Assembly: GCA_900314565.1 (NCBI GenBank)
Contig: OMVU01000040.1
Location: 1 to 40,042 of the forward strand
From: an uncultured Eubacteriales bacterium
Lineage (GTDB): Bacteria > Bacillota > Clostridia > Lachnospirales > Lachnospiraceae
Reading direction: 5' to 3'
Length of the DNA stretch: 40,042 nucleotides
Each line of letters begins with the position of its first letter. The first letter of the stretch is position 1. The notes under the pieces were generated by a model. It was not told where the DNA came from and did no database searches. It worked only from the letters and a program-made list of their open reading frames with translations. The position numbers were made by a program, and so were the translations under genes. This document shows positions 7,384 to 16,208 of this stretch, in pieces.

Positions 7384-8607
7384 ATGCAGATTTATGAAGA
7401 ATTGAAGGCGCGCGGCCTGATCGCGCAGGTGACAGATGAAGAGCAGGTCCGGGAACTCATTAATTCCGGAAAGGCTACTTTCTATATCGGTTTCGATCCC
7501 ACTGCGGACAGCCTTCATGTAGGACACTTTATGGCGCTCTGCCTCATGAAGAGGCTTCAGATGGCCGGCAACAAGCCGATCGCCCTTCTCGGCGGCGGCA
7601 CAGGCATGATCGGTGATCCGTCCGGCAGAACGGATCTTCGCAAGGTGCTCACAAAGGAGACGATCCAGCACAATATCGACTGTTTTAAGGAGCAGATGAG
7701 CCGCTTTATCGATTTCTCGGACGGCAAAGCCCTCATGGTCAACAACGCTGACTGGCTGCTCGACCTCAACTATGTTGAGTTCCTGCGCGAGGTGGGTTCT
7801 CATTTTTCGGTAAATAACATGCTGCGGGCGGAATGCTACAAGCAGAGGATGGAAAAGGGACTCACATTCCTTGAGTTCAATTACATGCTGATGCAGGCAT
7901 ATGATTTCTACAAACTGTTCCAGGATTACGGCTGCAACTTCGAGTTCGGCGGCGATGACCAGTGGTCCAACATGCTGGCAGGTACCGAGCTCATCAGAAG
8001 AAAGCTCGGCAAGGACGCCCATGCGATGACCATCACGCTGCTCCTCAACTCAGAGGGCAAGAAAATGGGCAAGACGGCGAGCGGAGCAGTCTGGCTCGAT
8101 CCGAAAAAGACGACCCCGTACGAGTTCTACCAGTACTGGAGAAACATCGGGGACGCCGATGTCCTTAAGTGCATCCGTATGCTGACATTCCTTCCGCTTG
8201 AGCAGATCGATGAGATGGACAAGTGGGAAGGCGCTGAGCTCAATAAGGCGAAGGAAATCCTGGCATATGAGCTGACGAACCTTGTCCACGGTGAGGAAGA
8301 GGCGAAGAAGGCACAGGATGCCGCGAGAGCACTGTTCGGCGGCGGTCCGGATGCAGAGATTCCGACGACAGCCCTTCATGATGACGATTTCGAGAACGAT
8401 GAGATCGGTATCATCCAGGTCCTTGTCGCAGCCGGTCTTGTAACGTCCAACGGCGAGGCGAGACGCGCGATCCAGCAGAACGGCGTTGCGGTCAACGACA
8501 CCAAGGTCACGGATCCCTTTATGAAGCTTTCTAAGGTGGAACTGGCCGGAGGCAGCACGATCGTTCGCAGAGGAAAGAAGAATTTCAGAAAGATCATCGT
8601 CGAATAA
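7384..8607 (+). CDS. tyrS: Tyrosyl-tRNA synthetase
   Basis: 407 residues, typical length for bacterial TyrRS. It charges tRNA-Tyr with tyrosine using ATP in the cytoplasm. Class I signatures are seen: HVGH (45-48) as the HIGH motif, KMGKT (227-231) as the KMSKS motif, and between them the tyrosine pocket (YMLMQAYDF and GGDDQWSN). The C-terminal part (about 340-405) is an S4 RNA-binding domain that contacts the tRNA. The start follows AAGAGGAGGAG. The KMGKT variant is usual in TyrRS of Firmicutes. Confidence 0.97.
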   Translation: MQIYEELKARGLIAQVTDEEQVRELINSGKATFYIGFDPTADSLHVGHFMALCLMKRLQMAGNKPIALLGGGTGMIGDPSGRTDLRKVLTKETIQHNIDCFKEQMSRFIDFSDGKALMVNNADWLLDLNYVEFLREVGSHFSVNNMLRAECYKQRMEKGLTFLEFNYMLMQAYDFYKLFQDYGCNFEFGGDDQWSNMLAGTELIRRKLGKDAHAMTITLLLNSEGKKMGKTASGAVWLDPKKTTPYEFYQYWRNIGDADVLKCIRMLTFLPLEQIDEMDKWEGAELNKAKEILAYELTNLVHGEEEAKKAQDAARALFGGGPDAEIPTTALHDDDFENDEIGIIQVLVAAGLVTSNGEARRAIQQNGVAVNDTKVTDPFMKLSKVELAGGSTIVRRGKKNFRKIIVE

Positions 8608-8681
8608 TTATCTCCTGAAGCGAGCGAGACTTGAAACAGATCGCGGTAAATGAAATTCTTCCAGAGAAGGAGAGTGAGAAC

Positions 8682-8849
8682 ATGACCGAACGCGAGATCA
8701 CAAAGCTGGCGTCCGACCTCTATGATGAGGGCCTGCGCGCGGTGGACAGAGAGAAGATCGCTGAGAAGACGGATCTTTCGGAGAAGGAATTTGAAAAGGT
8801 GACAGATCTTCTGGCTTATTATCAGCAGCTGGAGGGTCTGGAGCACTGA
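8682..8849 (+). CDS. Small acidic hypothetical protein
   Basis: A 55-residue protein, charged and predicted helical, beginning MTEREITKLASDLYDEGL. An in-frame ATG at 8631 would add 17 residues, but the ATG at 8682 is preceded by GAGAAGGAG and was preferred. The gene starts 74 bases after tyrS and is followed directly by a terminator (8866-8900), so it probably ends the tyrS transcript. No family is recognised. The spacing of Leu/Ile and a DLSEKEFEKVTDLL segment suggest a small helix-turn-helix-like or dimeric helical fold, which is only a guess. Confidence 0.6.
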   Translation: MTEREITKLASDLYDEGLRAVDREKIAEKTDLSEKEFEKVTDLLAYYQQLEGLEH

Positions 8850-8865
8850 GCGTGCTATAAGTCTG

Positions 8866-8900
8866 TGGGACAGTCATGGAAATATGGCTGTCCCATTTTT
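8866..8900 (+). terminator. Rho-independent terminator after tyrS and the small gene
   Basis: TGGGACAG (8866-8873) pairs perfectly with CTGTCCCA (8888-8895), followed by TTTTT. It ends the tyrS transcription unit. Confidence 0.88.
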
Positions 8901-9077
8901 GACGTGCCGCAGGAGTTCTTCGTACACTATCCGGTTGCATCTTCTCCCCAAAAAGAGTAAAGTACTTTTCAGAATGCCCTGCTGATTTAGCGCTGTATCA
9001 AAGTAAAGAGAACGGATCATCCGGGGCATTGTGAAATAATGAAATAATTTAAGAGAGCGGTCTTTAAGGAGGTATAT

Positions 9078-10268
9078 ATGATTTCCGAGAAAATGAAAGG
9101 CTACGTCGCCAACAGTTCCGTCATCCGTGCGATGTTCGAGGAGGGCAAGAAGATGGCTGCCATTTACGGCGCCGACCACGTCTATGACTTCAGCCTCGGC
9201 AATCCGAACGTTCCGGCTCCGGAAGCTGTCAAAGAGGCGATCAAGGATATTCTTGACAATGAGGATCCGCTTCTGGTCCACGGCTATATGAGCAATTCCG
9301 GATATGAGGATGTCCGCGGCGCGGTCGCAGAGCATCTGAACGGCCTTTACGGAACAAAATATGCCGCGGAGAATCTGCTCATGATCGTCGGTGCAGCCGG
9401 CGGCATGAATGTCTTTTTCAAGACGCTGCTGAATCCGGGTGACGAGGTGGTCACATTTTCCCCGTTCTTCACGGAGTACAGATCTTATGTCGGAAATTAT
9501 GACGGAAAGCTTGTCGAGGTCCCGACGGACCCGGTCACATTCGAGCCGGATCCGGAGAAGCTCGCAGCTGCTGTGACCGCGAAGACGAAGGCGGTCATCA
9601 TCAACTCCCCGAATAACCCCACGGGCGTCGTCTACTCGAAGGAAGTCATCGCGAGGATCGCAGAGCTCCTTGAGGAGAAACAGAAGGAGTTCGGGACGAC
9701 GATCTTCATTTTCAGCGATGAACCTTATCGCGAGATCGTTTACGGTGATTACGAAGTTCCGTGGCTCCCGTCTTTCTACAGGAACACGGTCGTCGGCTAT
9801 TCCTACAGCAAGTCTCTCTCGCTCCCGGGCGAGCGGATCGGCTGGCTGCTCTTCCCGTCGGAGATCGATGATTTTTCCGATATGACGGCAGGCGCAAATG
9901 TCGCGAACCGTATCCTCGGCTTCGTCAACGCGCCGTCCCTGATGCAGCGCGCGGTCGCAAGATGCCTGGATGAGAAGACGGATGTCGGATATTATGCCGA
10001 GAACCGTAAGATGCTCATGGAAGGGCTCGCAGCGGCAGGATATACATTTGTCGAGCCGCAGGGAGCTTTCTATCTCTGGCTCAAGTCTCCGGAGGCGGAC
10101 GAGAAGGCCTTTGTCGCGAAGGCGAAGGAGAAGCAGATCCTGATCGTTCCGGGATCAAGCTTCGGATGTGCGGGATGGACGCGCGTCGCTTACTGCGTAT
10201 CCCATGATACTGTCCGGAACTCACTGCCCGGTTTTAAGGCGCTCGCAGAAGAATACGGGCTCAGGTAA
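9078..10268 (+). CDS. PLP-dependent aminotransferase, class I/II
   Basis: 396 residues, start behind AAGGAGG. Fold-type I aminotransferase features: NSPNNPTGVVYSKEV (PLP-binding Asn and substrate loop), FSDEPYREI (Asp contacting the PLP nitrogen), and SYSKSLSLPGERIGW with the Schiff-base lysine at 245. By family, it transfers an amino group between an amino acid and a 2-oxoacid; the close match to the aspartate/aromatic class does not settle the substrate. It is followed by hisC, another aminotransferase of the same fold, but the two are separated by about 165 bases containing a duplicated segment, so they may not be one operon. Its 3' end, including the stop codon, appears to take part in that duplication. 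Confidence 0.9.
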   Translation: MISEKMKGYVANSSVIRAMFEEGKKMAAIYGADHVYDFSLGNPNVPAPEAVKEAIKDILDNEDPLLVHGYMSNSGYEDVRGAVAEHLNGLYGTKYAAENLLMIVGAAGGMNVFFKTLLNPGDEVVTFSPFFTEYRSYVGNYDGKLVEVPTDPVTFEPDPEKLAAAVTAKTKAVIINSPNNPTGVVYSKEVIARIAELLEEKQKEFGTTIFIFSDEPYREIVYGDYEVPWLPSFYRNTVVGYSYSKSLSLPGERIGWLLFPSEIDDFSDMTAGANVANRILGFVNAPSLMQRAVARCLDEKTDVGYYAENRKMLMEGLAAAGYTFVEPQGAFYLWLKSPEADEKAFVAKAKEKQILIVPGSSFGCAGWTRVAYCVSHDTVRNSLPGFKALAEEYGLR

Positions 10269-10412
10269 ATGAAATAAGCCGGCACAGGGCGCCGGATGCG
10301 GCAGGTCTCTGCCTGCAGCGTTATACAGACAGGCTGGAGAAAATGTGAAATGCAGTGCTCCGGGCGCCGATTGCGTCAGGCCTCTGCCTGCAGCATAACA
10401 CAGACGAACTTA
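10268..10412 (+). repeat. 75-bp imperfect tandem duplication between the aminotransferase gene and hisC
   Basis: Two copies offset by 75 bp. The best-conserved blocks are GGGCGCCG (10287 and 10362) and CTCTGCCTGCAGC (10307 and 10382), followed by ATACAGAC/ACACAGAC. The first copy seems to begin at the stop codon of the aminotransferase gene (AAATGAAATA versus AAATGTGAAATG). The copies are diverged, so the exact ends are uncertain. Confidence 0.75.
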
Positions 10413-10432
10413 GGAAATACTTGAGGAATATT

Positions 10433-11488
10433 ATGAGCTGGGAAGAAAATGTGCGGAAAGTCGTCCCTTATACGCCGGGCGAGCAGCCGAAGGTCACCGA
10501 CATCGTCAAATTGAATACCAATGAGAACCCGTATCCTCCGTCACCGAATGTGATGGAGGCGCTCCGGGATCTTTCTGAGGGACGCATGCGTCTCTATCCG
10601 GATCCGAAAGCGGAGGAACTGGTCCATGCGATCGCTGAGGCGTATGGGCTGAAGGATGAAGAGGTCTTTGCCGGCGTCGGATCGGATGATGTGCTTGCGA
10701 TGTGCTTTCTGACGTTCTTTAATTCGAAGAAGCCGATCCTTTTCCCGGACATCACGTACAGCTTCTATGATGTCTGGGCGGATCTCTTCCGCATACCGTA
10801 CGAGACGCAGCCGCTCGATGAGAATTTCCACATCGTGCCCGCTGACTATCTGAAGGAGAACGGGGGGATCATTTTCCCGAATCCGAACGCGCCTACCGGC
10901 GTGGTTCTCCCGCTCGACACGGTTCGGCAGATCGCAGCCGCCAATCCGGACAGCGTGGTCATCGTCGACGAAGCTTATGTGGATTTCGGAGCAGAGAGCG
11001 CTCTGCCGCTCATACACGAGTATGACAATGTGATCATCGTCCAGACGTTCTCGAAATCGAGGAGTATGGCGGGACTTCGCATCGGTTATGCGATGTCGAA
11101 CGCGAAGATGATCAAATATCTGAATGATGTGAAGTACAGCTTTAATTCCTATACGATGAATTATCCGTCCATTAAACTCGGCGCGGCAGAGGTGCGGGAT
11201 ACAGAACACTTCAGAGCTGTATGTGACAAGATCATTGCGACGAGGACGTCTTCGGCGAAGAGATTCCGCGAGCGGGGATTTCAGTTCGAGGAGTCCTGCT
11301 CGAATTTCCTCTTCGTGCGGCATGAGAAAGTCAGCGCGAAGGAGATCTTTGACTATCTGCGGACGCAGAACATATTTGTCCGCTGGTTCAACAAGCCGAG
11401 GATCTCGAATTATCTGCGCGTGACGATCGGGACGGACGAGGAGATGGATAAGCTGTTTGCGGCGCTTGACCGGTTTCTTGATCGCTGA
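10433..11488 (+). CDS. hisC: Histidinol-phosphate aminotransferase
   Basis: 352 residues from the ATG at 10433, which follows TTGAGGAA and begins the conserved N-terminus (MSWEENVRKVVPYTPGEQP). An upstream in-frame ATG at 10355 lies inside the duplicated spacer and was rejected. Features: KLNTNENPYPPSP, the Asn of FPNPNAPTG, VDEAYVDF, the PLP lysine 208 in TFSKSRSMAG and RIGY. It converts imidazole-acetol phosphate to histidinol phosphate in histidine synthesis. No other his gene is nearby; isolated hisC-like genes can also act on aromatic amino acids, so specificity is not certain. The stop codon is part of a 54-bp duplication. Confidence 0.85.
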   Translation: MSWEENVRKVVPYTPGEQPKVTDIVKLNTNENPYPPSPNVMEALRDLSEGRMRLYPDPKAEELVHAIAEAYGLKDEEVFAGVGSDDVLAMCFLTFFNSKKPILFPDITYSFYDVWADLFRIPYETQPLDENFHIVPADYLKENGGIIFPNPNAPTGVVLPLDTVRQIAAANPDSVVIVDEAYVDFGAESALPLIHEYDNVIIVQTFSKSRSMAGLRIGYAMSNAKMIKYLNDVKYSFNSYTMNYPSIKLGAAEVRDTEHFRAVCDKIIATRTSSAKRFRERGFQFEESCSNFLFVRHEKVSAKEIFDYLRTQNIFVRWFNKPRISNYLRVTIGTDEEMDKLFAALDRFLDR

Positions 11489-11557
11489 CGCAGAATGCTC
11501 CTGATTTCAATCGTGAGATCAATGCACAAAGAGAACTTCTGACGCAGAATGCTCGTG
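11485..11557 (+). repeat. 54-bp-offset duplication of the hisC 3' end
   Basis: The phrase CTGACGCAGAATGCTC occurs at 11485, spanning the hisC stop codon (11486-11488), and again at 11539, an offset of 54 bp; both are followed by a GTGAT-like or CTGAT stretch. Only the start of each unit is well conserved. Confidence 0.7.
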
Positions 11558-11613
11558 ATGTAAAATAAAACAGTAAGGCCCGTGGCCCTATATACGTAAA
11601 CGGAGGATTAGAT

Positions 11614-12102
11614 TTGCAGGTAGTAGTTGATTGGTTTCAGACAAATCTGGGCTTTCTGCCCCCACAGCTTCTCGTGACGCTGGTCTCGATGCTGCCGCTC
11701 ATTGAGCTGCGCGGCGGCATTCCGCTTGCGCGTCTTCTGATGCTGCCCCTGTGGCAGGCGCTGCTCTTTTCGGCGATCGGCAATATTCTGCCGATTCCGT
11801 TCATTCTCTTTTTTATCGAGAAGATCTTTGACTGGCTTCGTCCCACGAAGCATTTTGGGGGAATCGTTAAAAAGCTTGAGGCGAGAGCCCTTGGCAAGTC
11901 GGATGGGATCCAGAAAGCTGAATTCCTTGGTCTGACACTCTTTGTCGGGATCCCGCTGCCGGGAACAGGCGGATGGACGGGAGCTCTCATTGCGTCGCTT
12001 CTCAAGATCGACAGGAAGAAGGCCTCTCTGGCCATTCTGCTCGGCATTGCACTTGCGTCGACGATCATGTCTTTCATTTCCTACGGCGTGTTCGCGATGT
12101 GA
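11614..12102 (+). CDS. Small multidrug export family membrane protein (COG2426-like)
   Basis: 162 residues from a TTG start at 11614 with CGGAGGA upstream. Strongly hydrophobic, about four membrane segments, with the family pattern LIELRGGIPLA near residue 30 and GIPLPGTGGWTGALIAS near residue 110. Such proteins are annotated as small multidrug exporters, but the transported substrate is not established. It stands alone between hisC and a promoter/terminator region. Confidence 0.82.
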   Translation: MQVVVDWFQTNLGFLPPQLLVTLVSMLPLIELRGGIPLARLLMLPLWQALLFSAIGNILPIPFILFFIEKIFDWLRPTKHFGGIVKKLEARALGKSDGIQKAEFLGLTLFVGIPLPGTGGWTGALIASLLKIDRKKASLAILLGIALASTIMSFISYGVFAM

Positions 12103-12142
12103 TAAAGATTGCCGCGGTGCACTCACCTGGATGGGATAATGA

Positions 12143-12171
12143 TTGCCCAAGGCGCATATAATTAGTATAAT
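12143..12171 (+). promoter_or_regulatory. Sigma-A promoter upstream of the alpha/beta hydrolase gene
   Basis: TTGCCC (12143-12148) and a perfect TATAAT (12166-12171) with a 17-bp spacer. The transcript would start near 12178, directly ahead of the hairpin at 12182-12206, about 65 bases before the hydrolase ATG. Confidence 0.7.
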
Positions 12172-12181
12172 GGTTTTACCG

Positions 12182-12206
12182 GGGCGGCCCAGGCCGCCCT
12201 CTTTTA
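12182..12206 (+). terminator. Terminator-like hairpin inside the hydrolase leader
   Basis: GGGCGGCC (12182-12189) pairs with GGCCGCCC (12192-12199), followed by TCTTTTATT. It may end transcription coming from the membrane-protein gene, but it also lies just downstream of the promoter at 12143-12171. Confidence 0.65.
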
Positions 12207-12245
12207 TTCAGTTCAGTGGATAACGGATGCTGACCGGAGGACATA

Positions 12246-13211
12246 ATGAGGAAGAGTATGATAGCTGGAATTTTGGGGGGAGCAGCGGTTTGCGGAGGCG
12301 CCGTCGGAACATTTATCGCCTATCAGGTTTTTAACGGATTTTTGAAGCGCAACAGTGATATCCGTATGGATGATGAGCCTGCGGACGAGCGCTATACAGG
12401 CCCGGATCTTCACGAAGCCTACATGGAAGGCTACAGATATAATAAAGCCCTGCCGAAGCAGGATGTCACGATCAAGGCAGGGGATGGGATCACTCTTTTC
12501 GGATCCTTTATACCGGCCGAAGGAGAAGCCGTTCGTACGGTCCTGCTCGCCCATGGTTATCACAGCAGTCCGGACAAGGATTTCTCCGGTATCATGCAGT
12601 TCTATCATGAGAACGGCTGCAATCTGCTCGCGATCGAAGAGCGCAGTCATATGCGGAGCGGAGGGACTTATATCACGATGGGCGTCCGTGAGAGCGAGGA
12701 CGTGAAGCGCTGGTGCGAGTATTTGAACAGAGAACGCGGGGCGGACAGTATGCCGCTCTATCTGCACGGCGTTTCCATGGGGGCTGCGACAGTCATGATG
12801 GCGCAGGGAGAGGATCTTCCTCCAAATGTTGCCGGAATCATCGCGGACTGCGGATTTACAAGCCCCTTTGACATTGCTGTTGCGGTCATGAAGACAAAAA
12901 TGAAAGGCCCCGTCAAATTCAGCGTCGAATGGGTCAACCTGATCACGAAGAGAATAGCCGGGTTCGACCTGAAAGATAAGAGTACGGTCGATATTCTGAA
13001 GAACGCGAAGATTCCGATGCTCTTCGTCCACGGGACCCTGGATGACTTTGTTCCGGTCCATATGACGATCAAGAGCTATCACGCATGCGCGGCTCCGAAG
13101 AGGATCATGCTGGTGGACGGCGCGACGCATGCGATGTCCTGGCACATCGATACAGAACGATATAAAGAAGCGATCCTGGAGCTTTTTCAGGAGAACGATG
13201 CAAGGATCTGA
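12246..13211 (+). CDS. Alpha/beta hydrolase with N-terminal membrane anchor
   Basis: 321 residues, start preceded by CCGGAGGA. An N-terminal hydrophobic segment (about residues 5-25) suggests an uncleaved signal anchor, so the enzyme domain probably faces outward. The alpha/beta-hydrolase core shows VLLAHGYHSSP (oxyanion region), the nucleophile elbow GVSMG with Ser177, a later Asp in VHGTLDDFVP and the catalytic His in DGATHAMSW. Resembles COG1073 hydrolases such as Bacillus YqkD. Substrate unknown; esterase or peptidase action is inferred from the fold. Confidence 0.85.
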   Translation: MRKSMIAGILGGAAVCGGAVGTFIAYQVFNGFLKRNSDIRMDDEPADERYTGPDLHEAYMEGYRYNKALPKQDVTIKAGDGITLFGSFIPAEGEAVRTVLLAHGYHSSPDKDFSGIMQFYHENGCNLLAIEERSHMRSGGTYITMGVRESEDVKRWCEYLNRERGADSMPLYLHGVSMGAATVMMAQGEDLPPNVAGIIADCGFTSPFDIAVAVMKTKMKGPVKFSVEWVNLITKRIAGFDLKDKSTVDILKNAKIPMLFVHGTLDDFVPVHMTIKSYHACAAPKRIMLVDGATHAMSWHIDTERYKEAILELFQENDARI

Positions 13212-13248
13212 AGACGGCCATAAGACCGGCAGGATGGAAATGCACATG

Positions 13249-13352
13249 TGACTGCAAAATAGTCATACAGTGTACGCTATTTCACTAAGCTGTACGTTTA
13301 CGTGCAGCAAGTGAAATATGTGTCCGAGGCCATTAAGTCAGATTTCAAAACT
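13249..13352 (+). repeat. Repeated leader element, copy 1 (before uppS), with 57-bp insertion
   Basis: Shares with 23785-23830 the blocks CTGCAAAATAGTCAT and GCCATTAAGTCAGATTTC (then AAAACT), placed just ahead of the Shine-Dalgarno site of uppS. Compared with copy 2, bases 13267-13323 are an insertion of 57 bp that can fold on itself (ATTTCACT pairing with AGTGAAAT). Confidence 0.8.
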
Positions 13353-13373
13353 ATATGTTGGGAGGAGGAAAAA

Positions 13374-14078
13374 ATGGCTGAAAACATAGTAAGGCATCTC
13401 GGTGTTATTATGGACGGAAACCGCAGATGGGCGAGAAAGCACATGTTCACGTCCGTCATGCGCGGTCATGAGAAGGGCGTGGATACCTTTATGGATATCT
13501 GCACGTGGTGCCAGGATGAGGGAATTCCCTACCTTTCGGTGTATGCATTTTCCACGGAGAACTGGGAGAGGAGCCGGCAGGAGGTCGCTGACCTTTTCAA
13601 ACTGATGGAGCGCTTCTTCCGGGATGAGGTACAGACCTGTATCGACCGGGATATCCGCGTCGTGTGCGTGGGGAATCTTGACATGCTCGACGAAAGCTCC
13701 AGAGAAACGATCCGCAAGGCGGAGGAGATGACGAAAGGCTGCACAAATCTGATCGTCCAGATCGCTCTGAGCTACGGAGGCCGGGACGAGATCCTTCGCG
13801 CAGTCAGAAAATATGCGGAGGATGTCAGATCCGGCGCTGCGAATCCGGAAGCGCTCACCGAGTCAGTCTTTGAACAGTACCTCGATACGGCCGGCGTTCC
13901 GGACATTGATCTCGTGATCCGTACAGGCGGGAACCGACGGCTGTCCAACTTCTTCCCATGGCAGACAGTGTATTCGGAGATCTGGTTCACGGATGTACTC
14001 TGGCCGGATTTCTCGAAGGAGGATCTGAGAGAAGCGCTCGATTATTACGAGACGATCAAAATAAATAAGGGTAAATGA
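13374..14078 (+). CDS. uppS: Isoprenyl transferase (undecaprenyl diphosphate synthase)
   Basis: 234 residues from ATG 13374, which follows GGGAGGAGG; the longer frame from 13302 lies in the repeated leader and was rejected. Signatures of cis-prenyltransferases: VIMDGNRRWARKH with catalytic Asp14, YAFSTENW, SYGGRDEI and the C-terminal RTGGNRRLSNFFPWQ and ELWFTD-like block. It condenses farnesyl diphosphate with isopentenyl diphosphate units to make the C55 lipid carrier for cell wall synthesis, at the membrane. Followed by a trans-prenyl synthase gene, giving a small isoprenoid cluster. The leader shared with clpX suggests common control or merely a shared repeat. Confidence 0.93.
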   Translation: MAENIVRHLGVIMDGNRRWARKHMFTSVMRGHEKGVDTFMDICTWCQDEGIPYLSVYAFSTENWERSRQEVADLFKLMERFFRDEVQTCIDRDIRVVCVGNLDMLDESSRETIRKAEEMTKGCTNLIVQIALSYGGRDEILRAVRKYAEDVRSGAANPEALTESVFEQYLDTAGVPDIDLVIRTGGNRRLSNFFPWQTVYSEIWFTDVLWPDFSKEDLREALDYYETIKINKGK

Positions 14079-14166
14079 CGGCCGGGAACGAAGAGCCGTT
14101 CTTGAATTTTTGAGGAATGTCGGAATCGGGAAAGAGTATTTATGCCCTTCAGGGCGGAGGTATCTT

Positions 14167-15315
14167 ATGGCAGGAAAACGAACTTCAAAAAACCTTCAGA
14201 AATTCTATGATTTTTACCGGGCCTCCTATGGCAGACTTGGAAAGTGCGCCGCTTCTTATAACAGAGGGCTGAAGAAAGAAAAGAATCCCGTCATCAGGGT
14301 CTTCATGGAGGATCTGGCGGATCTCAATACCGGAGGGAAGATGCTTCGCGGGATGCTGGTCAATCTGGGATATCAGATCGCGCGGAGAACTGCGGGGGAA
14401 GAGGTGGATGTTTCGCCGAGCGACGCGCTCGCGCTGGCCTTTGAAATGTTTCAGACCGGTGTCCTCGTGCACGACGATGTGATCGATAAGTCCGGGACGA
14501 GGCGGGGAAAATACACGATTCATCAGCGTTTTCTACACAGAATGGATGTGCGCGGGATCCAGATGCCCGCTCAGTCCGAGAAGCCGGATCATATCGCGAA
14601 TTCAGCGGCCATCTGTGTCGGCGACCTGGGTATTTATTTAGCCAACAGGCAGATCGTGGACGCCTACCGGTCAGAGCCGTGCCTTGCAGAGATGCTGGCT
14701 TACTTCGATGATGTCGTGATCCGGACGATCCGCGGAGAACTGCTGGATGTCGTCCTTCCCAGTGAACTGCAGGATTCCGCACGGTCCGAGGAGGAAAAGA
14801 AGGCTCTGCTCGAGAAGTCGGTGTGGGATATCTATTTTATGAAGACTGCGGCCTATTCGATCATCGGACCGGTCCACCTCGGGATGATCCTCGGCGGCGC
14901 GGATGAGAAAGAGATGAAGGCGATGGACCGTTTTGCGGAGGAGCTGGGAATCGCCTACCAGATCATGGATGATATTCTCGGGATCTATGCGGATCCGGAA
15001 TATCTCGGGAAGGATGTCGGGTCGGATATCGAGGAGTTCAAGCAGACGATCCTCTATATGTATGTCCACAATATGAAGCCGGAGTACCTTCCGGAGCTGG
15101 AGATCTACTACGGGCAGAAAAATATCAATCTGAAGGAACTCGCTGAAGTCCAGAGGATCTTCCGGGAATCCGGAGCGCTCGCCTATGCGCAGGAGATGCT
15201 TGCCCTTCGCTTTGAACAGGCAGAAAAACGGCTTGGACGTATGAAATTCGTAGATGCGGAAGATAAGGCGATCCTGCGAGGCTTTATCGAGTACTGCAAG
15301 GGGCGGAGAAAGTAA
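14167..15315 (+). CDS. Polyprenyl (geranylgeranyl-type) diphosphate synthase
   Basis: 383 residues from ATG 14167 (GCGGAGG upstream); a longer frame from 14110 has no better signal. Trans-prenyltransferase motifs: GKMLRGMLV, first Asp-rich motif HDDVID (Asp103, 104, 107) followed by KSGTRRG, and the second motif DDILG (from Asp268) with GKDVGSDI. The DDILG form and GKDVGSDI resemble GGPP synthase-like enzymes. It joins isopentenyl diphosphate to allylic diphosphates using magnesium. Product length cannot be judged. Placed directly after uppS and before dapF (32 bases), probably in one transcript. Confidence 0.86.
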   Translation: MAGKRTSKNLQKFYDFYRASYGRLGKCAASYNRGLKKEKNPVIRVFMEDLADLNTGGKMLRGMLVNLGYQIARRTAGEEVDVSPSDALALAFEMFQTGVLVHDDVIDKSGTRRGKYTIHQRFLHRMDVRGIQMPAQSEKPDHIANSAAICVGDLGIYLANRQIVDAYRSEPCLAEMLAYFDDVVIRTIRGELLDVVLPSELQDSARSEEEKKALLEKSVWDIYFMKTAAYSIIGPVHLGMILGGADEKEMKAMDRFAEELGIAYQIMDDILGIYADPEYLGKDVGSDIEEFKQTILYMYVHNMKPEYLPELEIYYGQKNINLKELAEVQRIFRESGALAYAQEMLALRFEQAEKRLGRMKFVDAEDKAILRGFIEYCKGRRK

Positions 15316-15347
15316 GAAAATTCGAATAGGTGTGGAGGAGTACGTAT

Positions 15348-16208
15348 ATGCGGTTTACGAAGATGCACGGTATCGGCAACGATTATGTTTATGTCGACTG
15401 CACGAAGACAGAGCTTCAGGATCCGGCAGAGATCGCCAGATTCGTGAGCAACAGACATTTCGGAATCGGGTCTGACGGGCTTATCCTGATCAAATCGTCG
15501 GATGTCGCGGATTTTGAGATGGAGATGTACAATGCGGACGGCAGCCGCGGAAAAATGTGCGGGAACGGGATCCGCTGCGTCGGAAAGTATGTCTATGATC
15601 ACGGAATGACCGATAAGACGGTCGTGAAAATTGCGACGGGAGCAGGCATTAAGACCCTGACACTTACGGTGAAGGACGGGAAGGCGGAGCAGATCCGTGT
15701 TGATATGGGCGGAGCGATCCTTGAAGCTTCGGCGATTCCGACGACGCTCACGGATGCATCCGGAAGGACGGCGATTCTTGCGCCGATCGAGATCCTCGGG
15801 AAGGAATACCGTCTGACCTGCGTCTCGATGGGAAATCCTCACGCTGTCTGCTTCATGGAGAACCTTTCTGACGTGGAGGAGCTTGAGATCGAGAAGATCG
15901 GACCGCATTTTGAACATGCGGACGTATTCCCCGACAGAGTAAATACAGAGTTTGTCTGTGTGGAGAACGCGCACAGCATCCGCATGCGCGTCTGGGAGCG
16001 CGGCAGCGGTGAAACGGAAGCCTGCGGGACCGGTGCCTGCGCGACGGCTGTCGCAGGGATCCTTACAGGGAAGGTGCAGAGTCCGGTGACTGTCCGTCTG
16101 AACGGCGGGGACCTTCTGATCGAATGGGACGGTGCCGACAGCTCCGTCTTTATGACCGGTCCGGCGGTGGAGGTATTCCGGGGGGAGATCGATCTTACGG
16201 AAAGATGA
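15348..16208 (+). CDS. dapF: Diaminopimelate epimerase
   Basis: 286 residues from ATG 15348, preceded by GTGGAGGAG; six extra upstream codons in the frame were rejected. It interconverts LL- and meso-diaminopimelate for lysine and peptidoglycan synthesis. The two catalytic cysteines are present: Cys71 in GKMCGNGIRC and Cys226 in EACGTGACAT. The N-terminal FTKMHGIGNDYV and the duplicated beta-barrel architecture fit the family, with normal length. Confidence 0.95.
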   Translation: MRFTKMHGIGNDYVYVDCTKTELQDPAEIARFVSNRHFGIGSDGLILIKSSDVADFEMEMYNADGSRGKMCGNGIRCVGKYVYDHGMTDKTVVKIATGAGIKTLTLTVKDGKAEQIRVDMGGAILEASAIPTTLTDASGRTAILAPIEILGKEYRLTCVSMGNPHAVCFMENLSDVEELEIEKIGPHFEHADVFPDRVNTEFVCVENAHSIRMRVWERGSGETEACGTGACATAVAGILTGKVQSPVTVRLNGGDLLIEWDGADSSVFMTGPAVEVFRGEIDLTER